From NCBI GenBank assembly GCA_021029095.1, contig JAJOHG010000005.1, forward strand, positions 248,001 through 312,000: a stretch of DNA of 64,000 nt, given 5' to 3'. Source of the DNA: Phellopilus nigrolimitatus. Lineage: Eukaryota > Basidiomycota > Agaricomycetes > Hymenochaetales > Hymenochaetaceae. Of this stretch, positions 1-11,124 are shown one piece after another. Within the stretch, counting starts at the first letter, position 1. The number at the start of each line of letters is the position of its first letter. Under the pieces are notes generated by a model that was given only the letters and a program-made list of their open reading frames with translations, was not told where the DNA came from and ran no database searches. The position numbers were made by a program, and so were the translations under genes.

Positions 1-1117
1 TTAGCCAGATATTTCCGTTGAGTGCTAATCACACATACAGTCACTTCCGGTTGTCACAGGTGAATTAGGTTCATGATCCTCAGGAGTTCCTAACGGAGTT
101 TCTGGTCTCTCTTCAAATGTGTTTTCTCCCTTCTCAGTAGGCACCGGAGGACTCTTGTCAATGTTACATCTATCTCGTTAGAATCGGTGTCATGCGATGT
201 TTGAACAACCATCTTCAGCTCGTTGTCAGATGAGTCTGTATCCGCGTTGACAAGCTTCTTCTCTTCTTCATCCGGATCCAGAGATTGCAAGCGTCTGAAG
301 ATTCTACGGACTATGGCATGCATAGTCGACTCAGCATACCTGCGCAGAATCTCTATTCGATATCGGCGGATACGATTAGATGAGACACGATATGAAGCCT
401 CAATATAGCCACTCACCGCTGAGTCTCATTTGACAACATGTCGTCAACACAGTCTCAAGCATCTCGCATACTTCAGTGTCGCCTAGCTTTTCCCCTACAG
501 CTCCGCACATACATTGCTCAATGATAGCCATGATTCTGTAGAGAACGACCTCGTCGCCAGACGCATCGCTGGCTTCGAATTTACAGTTTGAGACCGTATG
601 GCTTAATTCTGCAAGGGCAGTCTCCACGTATGCAGATTCGACGGTGATGAACCCAGAGACGAAGAACGTGTGTAGAGCCGAGAGGGCGACCGACGTTATC
701 GGTCCCGTAGAGAGAGGAGAACGAATTAACGCGAAGAAGGGAGCAAGAAGGGCCGTTACAGGAAACTGGTCAATGTCTAGTTGAGCATGAATATACTCCA
801 ATTAACTCGTGTAAAGCAGATCAAATGTTACGAGTGGACGCACTGTTAGAGCTCCGGATCTCTCTCTTCAGCTCGAGAAATCCAGCCATGAGCTGGACCT
901 CTTGTTTCGCAGACCCATTCAAAATACCAGAGCTTACACTCGCACGTCGCAGTCCCAAACTTGCTGCAAGAGCACTATCCCGAGTATATGACGGCGTTTG
1001 TGCATTTGCGGCCCAGCGCGAGTTCTTGCGCATTGCAGAGGTGACGGACAGGATTTCTGAGCATATTATGTGCTTTTTAGAAACAGAGAGCGCATTATCG
1101 GTTGTTATGACCCGCAT
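1..1117 (-). CDS. GEA2: ARF guanine nucleotide exchange factor Gea1/Gea2 (GBF1 family), 5' part only
   Basis: Golgi Sec7-type exchange factor that activates ARF GTPases for COPI coat formation. Only the N-terminal dimerisation/cyclophilin-binding (DCB) part is in the window; the Sec7 domain lies beyond base 1. Visible family motifs: SVTSAMRKNSRWA near the start, FFALIRSPLSTGPITSVAL, GDEVVLYRIMAIIEQC, LGDTEVCEML, then QMRLS joined to EILRRYAESTMHAIVRRIF. ATG at 1117 is the first in-frame Met upstream of HIICSEIL and gives a short leader typical of the family. Introns: 843-777 (phase 1) and 416-353 (phase 1); both joins restore conserved text. Near 120-180 a further intron probably moves the frame into an acidic Pro-rich stretch reading SPPVPTEKGENTFEE. 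GEA1 versus GEA2 is not decidable, as basidiomycetes usually have one gene. Confidence 0.85.
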
Positions 1118-1877
1118 GTTCAGCTGGCGAGAGCCCTCCTTGAGAGAAAAAGAGCGCTCGGTCAAAGATATATTTGTCACGGTGAACAATGTCGCGTGTC
1201 GCCAGCTTGAGGAGACGTGTTATTTCCCTATATGGAATGATCTGCATACGTTAGTAATCGTGGCCCAAGAGGAGACGTCGTGAGCCGCCTTTGTGAGCGC
1301 ACCGCTTTTTGCTTACGATACGAAAGCACAACCCTTATGTACATGTATGGTTGACCTTAATAATGTCAAATTAGCACGGGATGTCAAGGGTTAGGGATCA
1401 AACGAAGCAGACGTCCGAATTGTTCAAATGTAATCTGTAATGGAAGAAAATCAAACTTCTTTAGTGAAAGCTACGGGAAGGAATTGGCTGAGAGGGAGAC
1501 CGTGGTGGTGAGGTGGTGGTACTTTCTACTTATACGTAGTAGTATGCTGCATCACAGGTTATTTCCGGTGCATTATGCATATGGCATGGATTTAATGCGG
1601 ATTTTCGAGCGTTTTGAGCTGAGTATTACAGCCTGGCAATGTTGTCCTCAATAAGGTCAGAGACCTTCCAAAAAAGGAAATAACTATATCCTTGTTTCTT
1701 CGCCATTAAAGTTGTATCATGTTATTGATTGAACTTTCCTGATGCACCAATAAGAATATATGGTAGTATTTTCCTGCTCAAGGAGTCCTCTATATAGGCC
1801 AACTCAATCACACAAGAGGTCCTTTCAGTGATATCACATTGGTTAATGTCAGAAACAGGTTAGAAATACAATCAAGT
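1118..1877. other. intergenic, upstream of GEA and downstream of proteasome alpha4
   Basis: 760 bases holding the 5' flank of the exchange-factor gene and the 3' flank of the proteasome gene. I see no gene-like reading frame with splice sites, no RNA gene and no repeat. Confidence 0.6.
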
Positions 1878-3161
1878 TCATGCGTTGGGCGCTGTTGTGT
1901 CGCCACCAATTCGAGAGCCCATTGCAGCTTGACCCGCAGCTGTTGCAGCTAATCTCGAGCGCTTCCGCTCCGCCTCTGTTAGGAGAAAAAAAACAAGAAG
2001 GCATAAACGAGTAGTTCTCACAAGGGAGTCGATATTACGTTACCTGCTTCTTTCTCTCGCTCAATTTCAGAAACAATGGCCTCGATTTGGGACAAATCCA
2101 AATTCTGGCGCGAAAAGGAGTTAATGAGATTGTAAGTGGATAAGCCATGCTGGAAGAGGAGACGATTAACGTACCGAGACTTTTCCAAAGCCGTCCATGA
2201 CACTGATCTCAATGTTCTTCGCACCGGTCTGCACAACCTCTAGCAGGCTCTTCACAGTCAGTTTGATGGTCTCATCACGCGTCATGTCGTCCTTATGATT
2301 CTTTTCGAGGAATTCCCGTACAGTTTTCGACGAACGTCCAATCGCGTTTGCCTTAACGTTACTTTTATTAGATTGAAGGTGACTTCTAGCGAAACGGCGA
2401 TGAACACGTACCTTCCAAGCACTATAAATTCCGCTCGGTTCTGTCATGTAAAGACGTGGCTTCGTCTCTTGAGGATCGAAGCCAATAATGAGCGTCGAAA
2501 TACCGAATGGCCGGACTCCTCCAGATTGTGTGTAGCGCTGACCGAGAAATTAAGTCTTTCAGATATACACCGCGTGAGCAAAGCGTACCTGCTGGACGCC
2601 CGCGATGTGTCGGGTTATATACTCGACAGTCACAGGATCTTCGACAGTCAGACGATGGCTCTGGCATTCTACCCGGGCTTTGTCGATCAATACACGTCCG
2701 TCTGCAGTGAGCCCTGTGATGACGCAGAGAATTAGCATCTTCAATGCATGCATAACGGTAAGATATTCACCTGCGAATGCGAGACAGATATGATCATCCA
2801 GCATGACTACTTTGCGGACCGTCCGTGGGTCCTGGAGCTGGAGGACCGACTTCTTCTCTACACCTAGGACAACGACATCTTTGCCGCGCACGCCCACCTG
2901 AGACGAGCATAAACATCAGTTTGAACGACGCAGAGCTCGAATAGCATGCACGCACAGCACATGTTCCTTTCCTTACTGCTTCGAGAGCGTACTCAACCTG
3001 CATGAGCTGTGAGAGGACGTATAAATGAAAGCTGCTGCAGACTTGCCTGGAACAAGTGCCCGTCGGGCGAGAAGACGGTGAGAGCTACAACGTGAATGGT
3101 AAGCTATGTTTTAGGCATTATCTGGAGATAAAGACCGACCGCGATCGTAAGACCTCGACAT
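1878..3161 (-). CDS. PRE6: 20S proteasome subunit alpha4 (Pre6/PSMA7)
   Basis: Structural alpha-ring subunit of the 20S proteasome. Spliced product about 250 residues, normal for the family. Starts [20 protein letters not shown] (alpha N-terminal signature), then [94 protein letters not shown]. These strings match alpha4 rather than other alpha subunits. Start ATG is 3159-3161 in a 22-nt first exon; stop 1878-1880. It has at least eight exons. The second intron (3046-2998) begins GC, not GT: exon CAG, then GCAAGT, ending CATGCAG before VEYAL, with CTCAC as branch site. It shares a 160-bp divergent promoter with the deubiquitinase gene on the other strand. Confidence 0.96.
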
Positions 3162-3321
3162 TGTGGTATCTGGTGCACAAGTGGATGGTAAGTTATTACA
3201 AGGCGTACGCGGCGTCCACGCAGGACGCGCGTCGACATCTTTGGCGGGGCTCGCTCACGTGACACCAATGACGGCGCGATTATTTGTCGAAAGCGCCATT
3301 CTCTTTTTTTTCTTTCTCAAC
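3162..3321. promoter_or_regulatory. divergent promoter between proteasome alpha4 and ZUP1-like gene
   Basis: Only 160 bases separate the two start codons, so the promoter must serve both a proteasome subunit and a deubiquitinase. It contains GGCGGGGCTCGCTCACGTGAC near 3242-3262, with a CACGTG E-box. Joint control is inference. Confidence 0.5.
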
Positions 3322-5204
3322 ATGGACGACGAAGATGTTCAGATACTAAGCTACACCGAGTCAGACACTTATACTTGTCCTTTAATAATAACGTGCGCTG
3401 ATACTCGTTGGATACAGGCAGCCTGTCTTTTGCCAGATCTGCAATGTGCCACTCACGAAACAATCTTTAACTGGAAGGCAGGCCCATTATGAGCAGCATT
3501 TTGAAGACATTCCGAACCGTACGCCGAAAGCAGGCCCATCGACAGTTATAGACCTGTCCAATGACCCAATGCCAAACTTCAGTCTGAGCTCTAAGAAATT
3601 GGGAAAAACAAAGGTAGCGCAGCCGGGTAAACAAAATATCTTCTGGCATCGCTCAGAAGTCGCTCCGCCGCCCAAGAATTTCACTCCTGGTATAAATTCG
3701 AATGAGATGAAGAGATGTAGGATACTTATGCTAAATCCAAAGGAATCATCCCCGTGCTGAAACAAGCACTACTCAAGTCGCACGCCAAAGGACAGACAAT
3801 CCGTGCAGCGTTATGCTACGAGGGGATGGTGCACGTCGCTACGGAATGGTGGGATATGGGCTGGGGATGCGGGTAACTTGCATCGAATTCTTGTTCACGC
3901 TTTCTTTCCTTAAAAAAATTATTGTGATTTCTTTATTCGTGCAGATATCGAAATTTCCTGATGGCATGCACGGCCCTCATTGACCAGCAAGTACAGCCCC
4001 TATACTTTCCAGCACTTGACCAGCCGACGCCGCCAGGAGTAGCCAACCTCCAACATTGGATCGAGGATGCTTGGGATGCAGGTAAGACCTGTCTTGCAGT
4101 CTAATTGCTTGCTATATGCTGAACGTAGCGGATCGAATGGCCTCAGGTTTCGATGAAGAGGGCGCAGCTGACCTGAAACACAAGCTCGTCGGGACGAAGA
4201 AGTGGATCGGCACCGCTGAGCTGTACGTTGCGCTCCTCGCGCGTGGGATTCCGAGCCAGCTCGTCGACTTCCCGCGCGTCGCATCGAGCGCGGACGCAGT
4301 ACTTACATGGGTTGAGCGTTACTTCACCTCTCCCTCTTCTGAAGCGCAAGCGGTGTCCGTGCGCGCAAAAGTGAAGACGTCGGTGGACGATGCGCTGCGG
4401 GGGGCGAGTCCTGTCGTGCTTACAGACCGTATGCCGCTCGTTTTGCAGCACGAAGGCCACTCGCGCACGATTGTAGGCTTCGAGCGATTAAAAAACGGGA
4501 GCATAAATCTATTATGTTTTGATCCGTCGAAACGACCGAATGATCAGGTCCGAAAAGCTGCTTTGGCTTACTTTGAATCTGCCCGCAGTCATCCGTCCTT
4601 GCCGGCGTCTTCGACTAGCCTGCGAAAGCAACACGGTATTTCGCCTTCGAAGATCATAAACCACGTCCTACACCCGTTGCATTATAAAGACAATAAAGAA
4701 CATCGTTCTCAAGCTCATGCTTCTACCTCCCCGGGCAAGAAACGGCGCTCAGATGAAGCCTCTGACACGGAGAATATGCGCGACATAAAGCGCGTGCGAG
4801 GCGGGCTGTATGCACCGCAGGGCCAAGCGGGTGGGAGTTCGGGTGTTATCGTCATCCAGTCTGATGACTCTGAGGATGAGATTCAAATGCACGAAGCCCG
4901 CTCACCCTCCAAATCGAACGGGGACTCGAATTCTAGGAGCAGGAATACAGCGCAGGACGCGTCTGAGCTGGTGACAGTTGATTATGCCAAAGCGCTTGAT
5001 TTCTTCCGGCTCAAGCCGCGAAAAGTTGGGTGCGTCTGCTGGATCGTATAGGGAATTAATGGCCTAGCGGTACTGACGTGATATACGCATGGGTTTTGCA
5101 GCCGGAACGACAAATACCAGATTTTGTACTTCCCGCTCGAAGGCGTGCTGTCTGAGCAGGAGCGGTGGGCAAGACGGGTGGTTACTAGTGAGGTCGTTCA
5201 CTGA
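3322..5204 (+). CDS. ZUP1/Mug105-type ubiquitin peptidase (C78 family) with N-terminal zinc finger
   Basis: Cysteine peptidase of family C78 (UFSP/ZUFSP); animal ZUP1 cleaves K63-linked ubiquitin chains in DNA repair. Seen: a C2H2-like finger in VFCQICNVPLTKQ with HYEQH behind it, then an acidic linker, then GIIPVLKQALLKSHA, the catalytic motif MGWGCGYRNF (Cys), TKKWIGTAELYVALL, and the His/Asp pair in HEGHSRTIVGFE and CFDPSKR. A basic, Ser-rich insert (KKRRSDEAS, VIQSDDSEDE) precedes the last piece, KYQILYFPLEGVL. Splices: donor in CCGA|GTCAGA joined to G|CAGCCT near 3418; further introns around 3693-3745, 3870-3944, 4081-4147 and 5024-5100. UFM1 is generally absent from fungi, so ubiquitin is the likelier substrate. 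Confidence 0.85.
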
Positions 5205-5796
5205 ACATTTTAAGTTGATTATGCTTTCTTGTTTTGTTCTGGGCTTGTTTTGTTTTCTCTGCTTCCTGGAAGTCTTCATATCTCGATATAATACAGCATC
5301 TAGGATCGAATAGGGTTACATAACTCATAATTAAAATGAATGTAACAGTACAATATCCACGTTCCTGAACAGTCGTTCTCATGTACATAATGAAAGGGAA
5401 CCCCCACCTCCGGGGCAATTGTAATACCACTAAGCTAACTTGGTCGTTCGCATTCCTCAGAAGCCTGACACGATGTGACGAAGTGTGACGAAGGCGCGTG
5501 CCGCGGCACCTGCGCCGAGCCACACTCAGTAGCTTACATGTAGCAAGTTATGCATAGGACAATACTTCGAGCGCAAAATCCCTCAAGCCATTTTTCAAGT
5601 CAACTACATCGTTCCAGTTCCTCAGTGGATCATTCAATCACTCGAAATATTTAGTTCAGCGTTAACTTCTATTCTCATAAAAGAATATCACGCCCAATGT
5701 ACATGTACATACGCGACTCCCCCCATGTAAGTAAAGACTTGAGACTTAGAAGAAAGATACGAAAAAAGGACCAAACTAGAAGTCTATGCATGAAGT
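5205..5796. other. convergent 3' intergenic region
   Basis: 592 bases between two converging genes, AT-rich, presumably both 3' UTRs. Nothing else recognised. Confidence 0.5.
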
Positions 5797-6961
5797 CTAT
5801 AACCCAAACGCGAACGTGGGCGAACCGTATATCCCAGCCAGGACCCGCGCGTCGCCATCCTCGCCAGCACCAGCGGCGATGTACAGCGGCACGAAATGGT
5901 CCTCGCGAGGATGTGCCCGCCTGAAGCCGCGGTGTTTCGTAAGGTTGGCGAGTGCGCTCTTTCGCTCAGGCTGACGGCAGGAAAATATTAGTTTCTGAAG
6001 ACGAAGAGTGCAAGAAGACTGGGAACGCACAGTGGGCTGCAAGACCGCATTCGAGATAGCCTGGTCGAACTCTTTGAAGATGGGCTTCGCGGTCTTCTCG
6101 GCGAACGCTTCGAAGTCAGCGAAGGAGTGCACCGTGAGCCCGCCTGACAGAATCAGGATACCTTCCTCCCTATGATGGACGAGTAAAATCAATACGTTAT
6201 TTTGAGCGCAAAGAAAGCGAACGAAATCACCTGAGCTTGGCCACCGCCTTCCCGACCGCCCAGTTCTTCTCGGGACTCAGGCTCGCGTCGATGCTCGCTT
6301 GCACGATAGGCACATCCTGGAACTCGTGCCCGAACATGATGCGGAACGGGACGAAGACGCCGTGGTCAAGCCCGGGGCCCGCGTAGCCGCGCCCGTCCTG
6401 GCCGCGTGGCTCGGAAACAGGAACCGTGCGCGCAAGGTGGCCGGCTTCCTTGAAGGCGTCGACGACGCGCAAAGACAGGTCGTGCGAGCCGCGCGAGACG
6501 AACTTCAGCTCGTACAGCTCAGGATCGAAGCCGAAGTAGTCCATGAGAAGGGGCTGGTTGTCGCCGTAGTCGGTGACTGGGCGACCAAATAGCAAAAAAC
6601 GAGAGAAATGATGTTAGCTCTGTACATGTGTGAACAACAGGCGAACGGTATGCGTACCTAGGCGTTCGCCGCGCGTTTCCCAGTGGGCGCTGAAGACAAG
6701 TATGCCCTTCGGCTTGTACTTGTCGAGCAACGTCGGGCCAAAGGTCTTCAAGAAGCGGGCGAGGGGGCCATCAGGTCCGCAGTACTCGCCCATGGGGCCT
6801 CTGCGCATGCGATCTGCTATGGAATCTGGCCACTGGAGGATGGGCGAGCCGTGACCAAAGAAAAAGGCGGGAATCTTTTCCGGCGTCGCGGGGAGGGCGT
6901 CGAGGGCGGCCTTCCACTCCTCCTCTGTCTTGGGCACTGCAGAGCCGGTAGAGTTAGACAT
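5797..6961 (-). CDS. class III extradiol ring-cleavage dioxygenase (4,5-DOPA dioxygenase-like, LigB fold)
   Basis: Zn/Fe-dependent LigB-family enzyme resembling plant and fungal 4,5-DOPA extradiol dioxygenase. Motifs: IPAFFFGHGSPIL (metal His), ILVFSAHWETRG (His), DHGVFVPFRIMFG, VPIVQASIDASL, ILILSGGLTVHSF (His), and HPREDHFVPLYIAAGAG near the C terminus. Introns: CTAG|GTACGC near 6656 to 6577, one near 6230, and one starting GTGCGTTCCC (about 6033-5971) that joins LQPT to PERKS. Start taken at ATG 6961 (MSNSTGSAV). Directly upstream the frame stays open and reads a strongly hydrophobic run (LLALLAIALAYLLA), but no in-frame ATG is present, so a membrane leader would need an extra exon. Substrate is not known from sequence. 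Confidence 0.85.
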
Positions 6962-7207
6962 TGTTCTGAAGAAGCCTCCGAACAGCGAGGGGAAGAGAAC
7001 AGAAGGGGAGCGAGCCAGAAGGTAAGCTAGCGCTATGGCGAGCAGAGCAAGTAGCGAACGAGTCGACGTTGAAATAGCGGCCACGATTGCTGTGCGTCTG
7101 AGCGCTCATGGCGGTCGAGGCTGTAGCCGTTTATTATAGTGGGCACGGTGACTAAGATTAGAGCCACATCCGACTCGGATCGCGGCGTCTCCTCGTCAAC
7201 ACCCACG
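6962..7207. promoter_or_regulatory. divergent promoter, DOPA-dioxygenase-like gene / MAT1
   Basis: 246 bases between two opposed start codons. No clear TATA box. The open hydrophobic frame on the minus strand runs through its right half, so part of it may be coding. Confidence 0.4.
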
Positions 7208-8537
7208 ATGTCAAGATCAAGCGCTTGGCTGCGTGGCACCATCGTCCGCAAGTCGGGTTTACCAAGCTCGTCGCACAGCACCCGCTCGTCGACACCCGCC
7301 CAACCGGTCGCCAGTACGTCGACAACCGCGTTCGGCGGCGGAGTCAAGGATGCCACGGGCAAGGTCTCAGAATACTCCGTACGCTCGTTTTACAATGTTT
7401 TTGAATTGAAAAATGACTGACTCGTCTGCAGTCGATGGAGGACCAATGTCCCGTATGCAAGTCCGACCGTTATCTCAACCCCAAGCTCCGCCTGCTCGTC
7501 AGCGCGTGCTACCATAAGATGTGCGAGTCGTGTATAGACCGTCTTTTCACTCTCGGACCCGCACCGTGTCCCATATGTAACAAGACATTGCGCAAGCTGG
7601 CTTTTATGCCCCAGACCTTCGAAGACCTGACCGTTGAGAAGGAGGTTTCCGTGCGCCGGCGACTGGCGAAAGAGTGTGCATATTCTTCTCATTTGTCCAT
7701 CGAGCTCTCATCTTATCCGTTCAGCTTCAATAAACACCGTGAAGACTTCCCCGACATGAAAGCCTACAACGACTACCTCGAGGAAGTCGAGGACATCAGT
7801 GCGCCTCCTTGCCTCTTCCGTGACTTCTCTTTCAGTGAACACGTCGAACAGCCTTCAACTTAATAAACGACATCGATGTCCCCGAGACCGAAGAACGCGT
7901 TATTGCCTTCCGGCGGGAAAATGCTGCAGTCATCGAAGCTAATATCCAACGGGACGAGTCATACGCCGCCTCGCTCCGCGAGAAAGAGGAGCTCGATCGG
8001 CAGCGGCGTGAGGAGCGCGCGCGCACGCTCGCCCGCGAAGAAGAGGATGCGCGCTCGGCCCGCGAAGCGGACCGCCGCGAGCTCATCGACACGCTCGAGA
8101 ACAGCAGCACAGACGCACGGGCGCTCGTGCGCCGCCAGCGCGAGAAGGAGCGCGAGCGTCGTGAAAGGGAACTCGAACGCGAGCGGGAACGCCAAGCGGG
8201 TCAGAGCGCATCGGCGGCTTCGGTGCTCCGTGCGCGCGCAGCGCAGTCAGTGATAATACCGGACACGCCGCATGTGCCGCTGCAGGACGACTGGTATGCG
8301 TACGAGGACAAATACGCGCTCCGCGCGGACGCGTATTTCGATCCGATGAGCGAGGCCGTAAGGCAGGATCGGGAGGGCATCATGAGGGGCGGTGGTTATA
8401 TAGTCGAGGAAGCATGGGAGCGTGCCCTTCGGTCTGCTGTCGCAGGGCTGGATCTCATGCCTTTGACTGGCTTGCGGCCTTCAGTTGCTCCACCCACAGC
8501 CTCATCTGGCGGGGACGTCGTGATGGCCAGTGTCTAG
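7208..8537 (+). CDS. TFB3: CDK-activating kinase assembly factor MAT1 / TFIIH subunit Tfb3
   Basis: RING subunit that links the CAK kinase to TFIIH in transcription and repair. Exon 1 (7208-7378) gives MSRSSAWLRGT and a Ser/Thr-rich leader ending KVSEYS; the intron GTACGC...CTGCAG (7379-7431) joins SMEDQCPVCKSDRYL. C3HC4 RING: CPVC, ACYHKMCESCIDRLF, CPIC. MAT1 core: KHREDFPDMKAYNDYLEEVEDI, then after an intron TFNLINDIDV, followed by a long Arg/Glu coiled coil (about 8000-8210) and the C-terminal cyclin/CDK-binding end (YEDKYALRADAYFDP). Stop 8535-8537. The first intron falls exactly before the RING, and the leader has the basidiomycete pattern as I recall it. Confidence 0.93.
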
Positions 8538-8961
8538 ACCTGTCGCTCTTCGTATATTTTACTGTAGACTAATCATAATCGCTTTCGTCGAATAAAATGT
8601 CAGAAACGACCAAAAAGCACTGCTATTATCATTAAAGAGTCGCGAGAGGCTAAATCATACACAGGTCAGAACGAAGGGCTACACAGGTGGGGTATGGAAG
8701 GGATGTATCACGAAGGGAGCGGGACTAGCCATTTTGACACAAGAGGCGAGGGACGAGGAGACAACGAGCGTCGAGCAACCAATAACAAATAACAAATGCA
8801 AGATGAACAAAAGCAGGAACGAGATGTCTGTCACGGATTAGACCAGAGCAAATAAGGGGAAAGATGTAAAAGGTCTGTAGTGAGTGAACGTAATAAGTCG
8901 ATAAATCAAAGACAAATAGGATTAAGTAACACAAGGAATCAATAAATCCATGGAAAGCAAG
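8538..8961. other. convergent 3' intergenic region
   Basis: 424 bases between two converging stop codons. AT-rich, no further feature recognised. Confidence 0.5.
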
Positions 8962-10493
8962 CTACACGGGGAAGGCGGGGTACTGATAGGAGATATGTTC
9001 GTATTTCTGGAGCGGCCGCAGTGGAGTAGTGTTACCGGACATGAGTCCCGGTATATCATGTTCGGACGGTAGCGGCAGGCTCGCGAAGTGGCGAGTGTCA
9101 TCCGATGAATACACATGCGGGATGATCGGCGCCTTGAAAGAAAGCGACTAATGTCAGACGACGCCCCAATCTACAACCAAATTGACTTACCTTGATTTCG
9201 CGCCGTTCGAGCGCACCCCAGTCGACGCCCCTAAACCAAGGATGGTCTAATACGTCTTGTGGACCTCCAATCATGTTCCCGAGCCGCTTGCTCCTGTCAG
9301 GATGCAAGAACGCTTTGATGAGTTCGCGGGACAGCGGGTCCATGTCTCGCGGCCAATAGATACGACCCTTCAATATTTTCTCGTAGATCCCATATGGGCT
9401 CTCGTCGAAGAACGGAGGGTAGCCGACGAGCATCTCGTAACACAAGATGCCGCACGCCCACCAGTCCGCCGCCTTTCCGTGCCCATCAGACTGTATGATC
9501 TCTGGAGCCAGGTACTCGGGTGTGCCACACAACGTCCATGTACGGTCCTCCACAATCTTTGCGAAGCCGAAGTCCGTAAGGCGCAAATACCCGCGCGCGT
9601 CGAGGAGTAAGTTTTCCGGCTTGAGGTCACGGTAGATGATGTTAAAGGAGTGTAGATACTTGAGCGCAAGGACGATGGTAGCGAGGTAGAATCGCGTCAC
9701 GTCCGGGGTGAATCGCTGTGCTCTCCGCAGGTGTGTGAAAAGCTCGCCACCTGGCACGTACGAGAGAAGCATGTAGACATTCAAGTCGTCTTGAAATGTA
9801 GCGTAGAGATCGACGATGAATGGGTGTCGAATGCGCGAAAGGATGTAGCGCTCGGCGGCAACGTGCTCTACCTGCCTGAGTCGCACAATCTCGCTTTTGC
9901 GGAGAACTTTCAGCGCAAAATAATTCGTGGACTCGTGGTGCTGTGCTGAATCACGTAGACGAACCAACAAGACTTTCCCAAATGTGCCAGTGCCTAACGA
10001 AGGGGATAAGCTCAAGACACTAAGCGATCTCTCATATACCTGAGTCCAACTTACCGAGCGTGCCCCTCATTTCAAAGTCCGTCAACTTCAACGCGTTCGT
10101 ACCCGGCACTTGTATGTTCTCCTGTGACAGCGACCGTACAGGCTGCATTTGAATCGAGAGAGACTGGTTGTTTCGCTCTGTGTCTTCCTCCATGGCGTCC
10201 GGAGTGTCAGGTATTTGCGAAACTGGGGTCACCGGATAATCCATTTGAGCCACCTGCCGCGTATCCTCCATGACAATTTCCAACGGCTGTTGGACCTGGT
10301 TGACAACCATGTCTTCTGGTCCAGGCGACTCTGGAGGAGTAATGGGGCCTTCAGAGATGACCATCTCAGAGTCACGCCGCGAGGACAGTTTTCTGGGAAC
10401 CGGGTTAAGGGGCTGGAAGTATCCATGAGGGAACATGGTTCCCGGCGAAGGCAAGGACGCGGAGCGTGGGGGCAAGTCATACAATCGATCCAT
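8962..10493 (-). CDS. cAMP-dependent protein kinase catalytic subunit-like AGC kinase
   Basis: Ser/Thr kinase with the whole catalytic core: glycine loop LGTGTFGKV, catalytic Lys in FALKVLRK, YRDLKPENLLLD, DFGFAK, activation segment TWTLCGTPEYLAPE with the PDK1-site Thr, and ADWWACGILCYEMLVGYPPF. The first 135 or so residues are a disordered, Pro/Ser-rich leader starting MDRLYDLPPRSASLP, common in basidiomycete PKA genes. Introns interrupt the glycine loop (CTCG|GTAAGT, about 10054-9997) and the C-terminal region near 9190-9135. The C tail (RHFASLPLPSEHDIPG, ending YQYPAFPV) lacks a clear terminal FxxF motif, unlike classical PKA, so this may be a PRKX-like or divergent second PKA. Confidence 0.85.
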
Positions 10494-11124
10494 CTACAAC
10501 AAATTTCAGGAGCAAGATGCAAAGAAAAGGAACGTAAGACCGGTCAAGATCGGGGTAACGGGCTACACATCATCAAAAAAAAAAATCAGATTGACGCATA
10601 TAACCATGGGATAGAGAACACACTTTGATGGTGATGAATCACCGACGCACACAGTTTGCAACGCTGCCGATATACAGGAGCAGAAGGAGCACTGGCCACC
10701 AGTGAGAGGAGAGAGAGATAGAGGTGACGACGGAAGCTATTTTTGATGAGTCTACCTGCACCGTTCCAGACGGAAATACAGATGAAAGGGGGATGTCTAG
10801 AAATATTCTTGACGGAAGCAATGAGAATGACGCGAAGGTCCTCGCAGTGGTTCTGGGGTGTGCTCGCTGTTTACGGCGACGGCGGCGGCGACGACGACGA
10901 CGACGACAAAAGATGAAAACGACGACAAGAAGGAATGAAGAGTTACGCCGCGGCCACGGCAGTTCGCTCGAACATTACAGTTCAGTCGCCGACTCGCTGT
11001 CCGATGCTCGCGTGCAATCTCGTGCGTCTCGCGTGGCAAACGTGGCAATTCCCGGCGATGAAGTTTTGGGATTCAGAGATCGTCAAGCTCGTTGTCCGAC
11101 GCTCATTGCTCGTTGCTCGCTGCC
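10494..11124. promoter_or_regulatory. divergent promoter region, PKA-like kinase / SSF1, with GAC repeat
   Basis: 631 bases between opposed starts. Contains a run of 9 A near 10576 and a CGG/CGA trinucleotide tract. A long plus-strand open frame crosses it but starts with GTG and is Arg-rich only because of the repeat, so I do not call it coding. Confidence 0.5.
10874..10907 (+). repeat. (CGG/CGA)n trinucleotide repeat
   Basis: About eleven CGN units in a row, first CGG-type then CGA-type, in the SSF1 upstream region. Confidence 0.9.
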
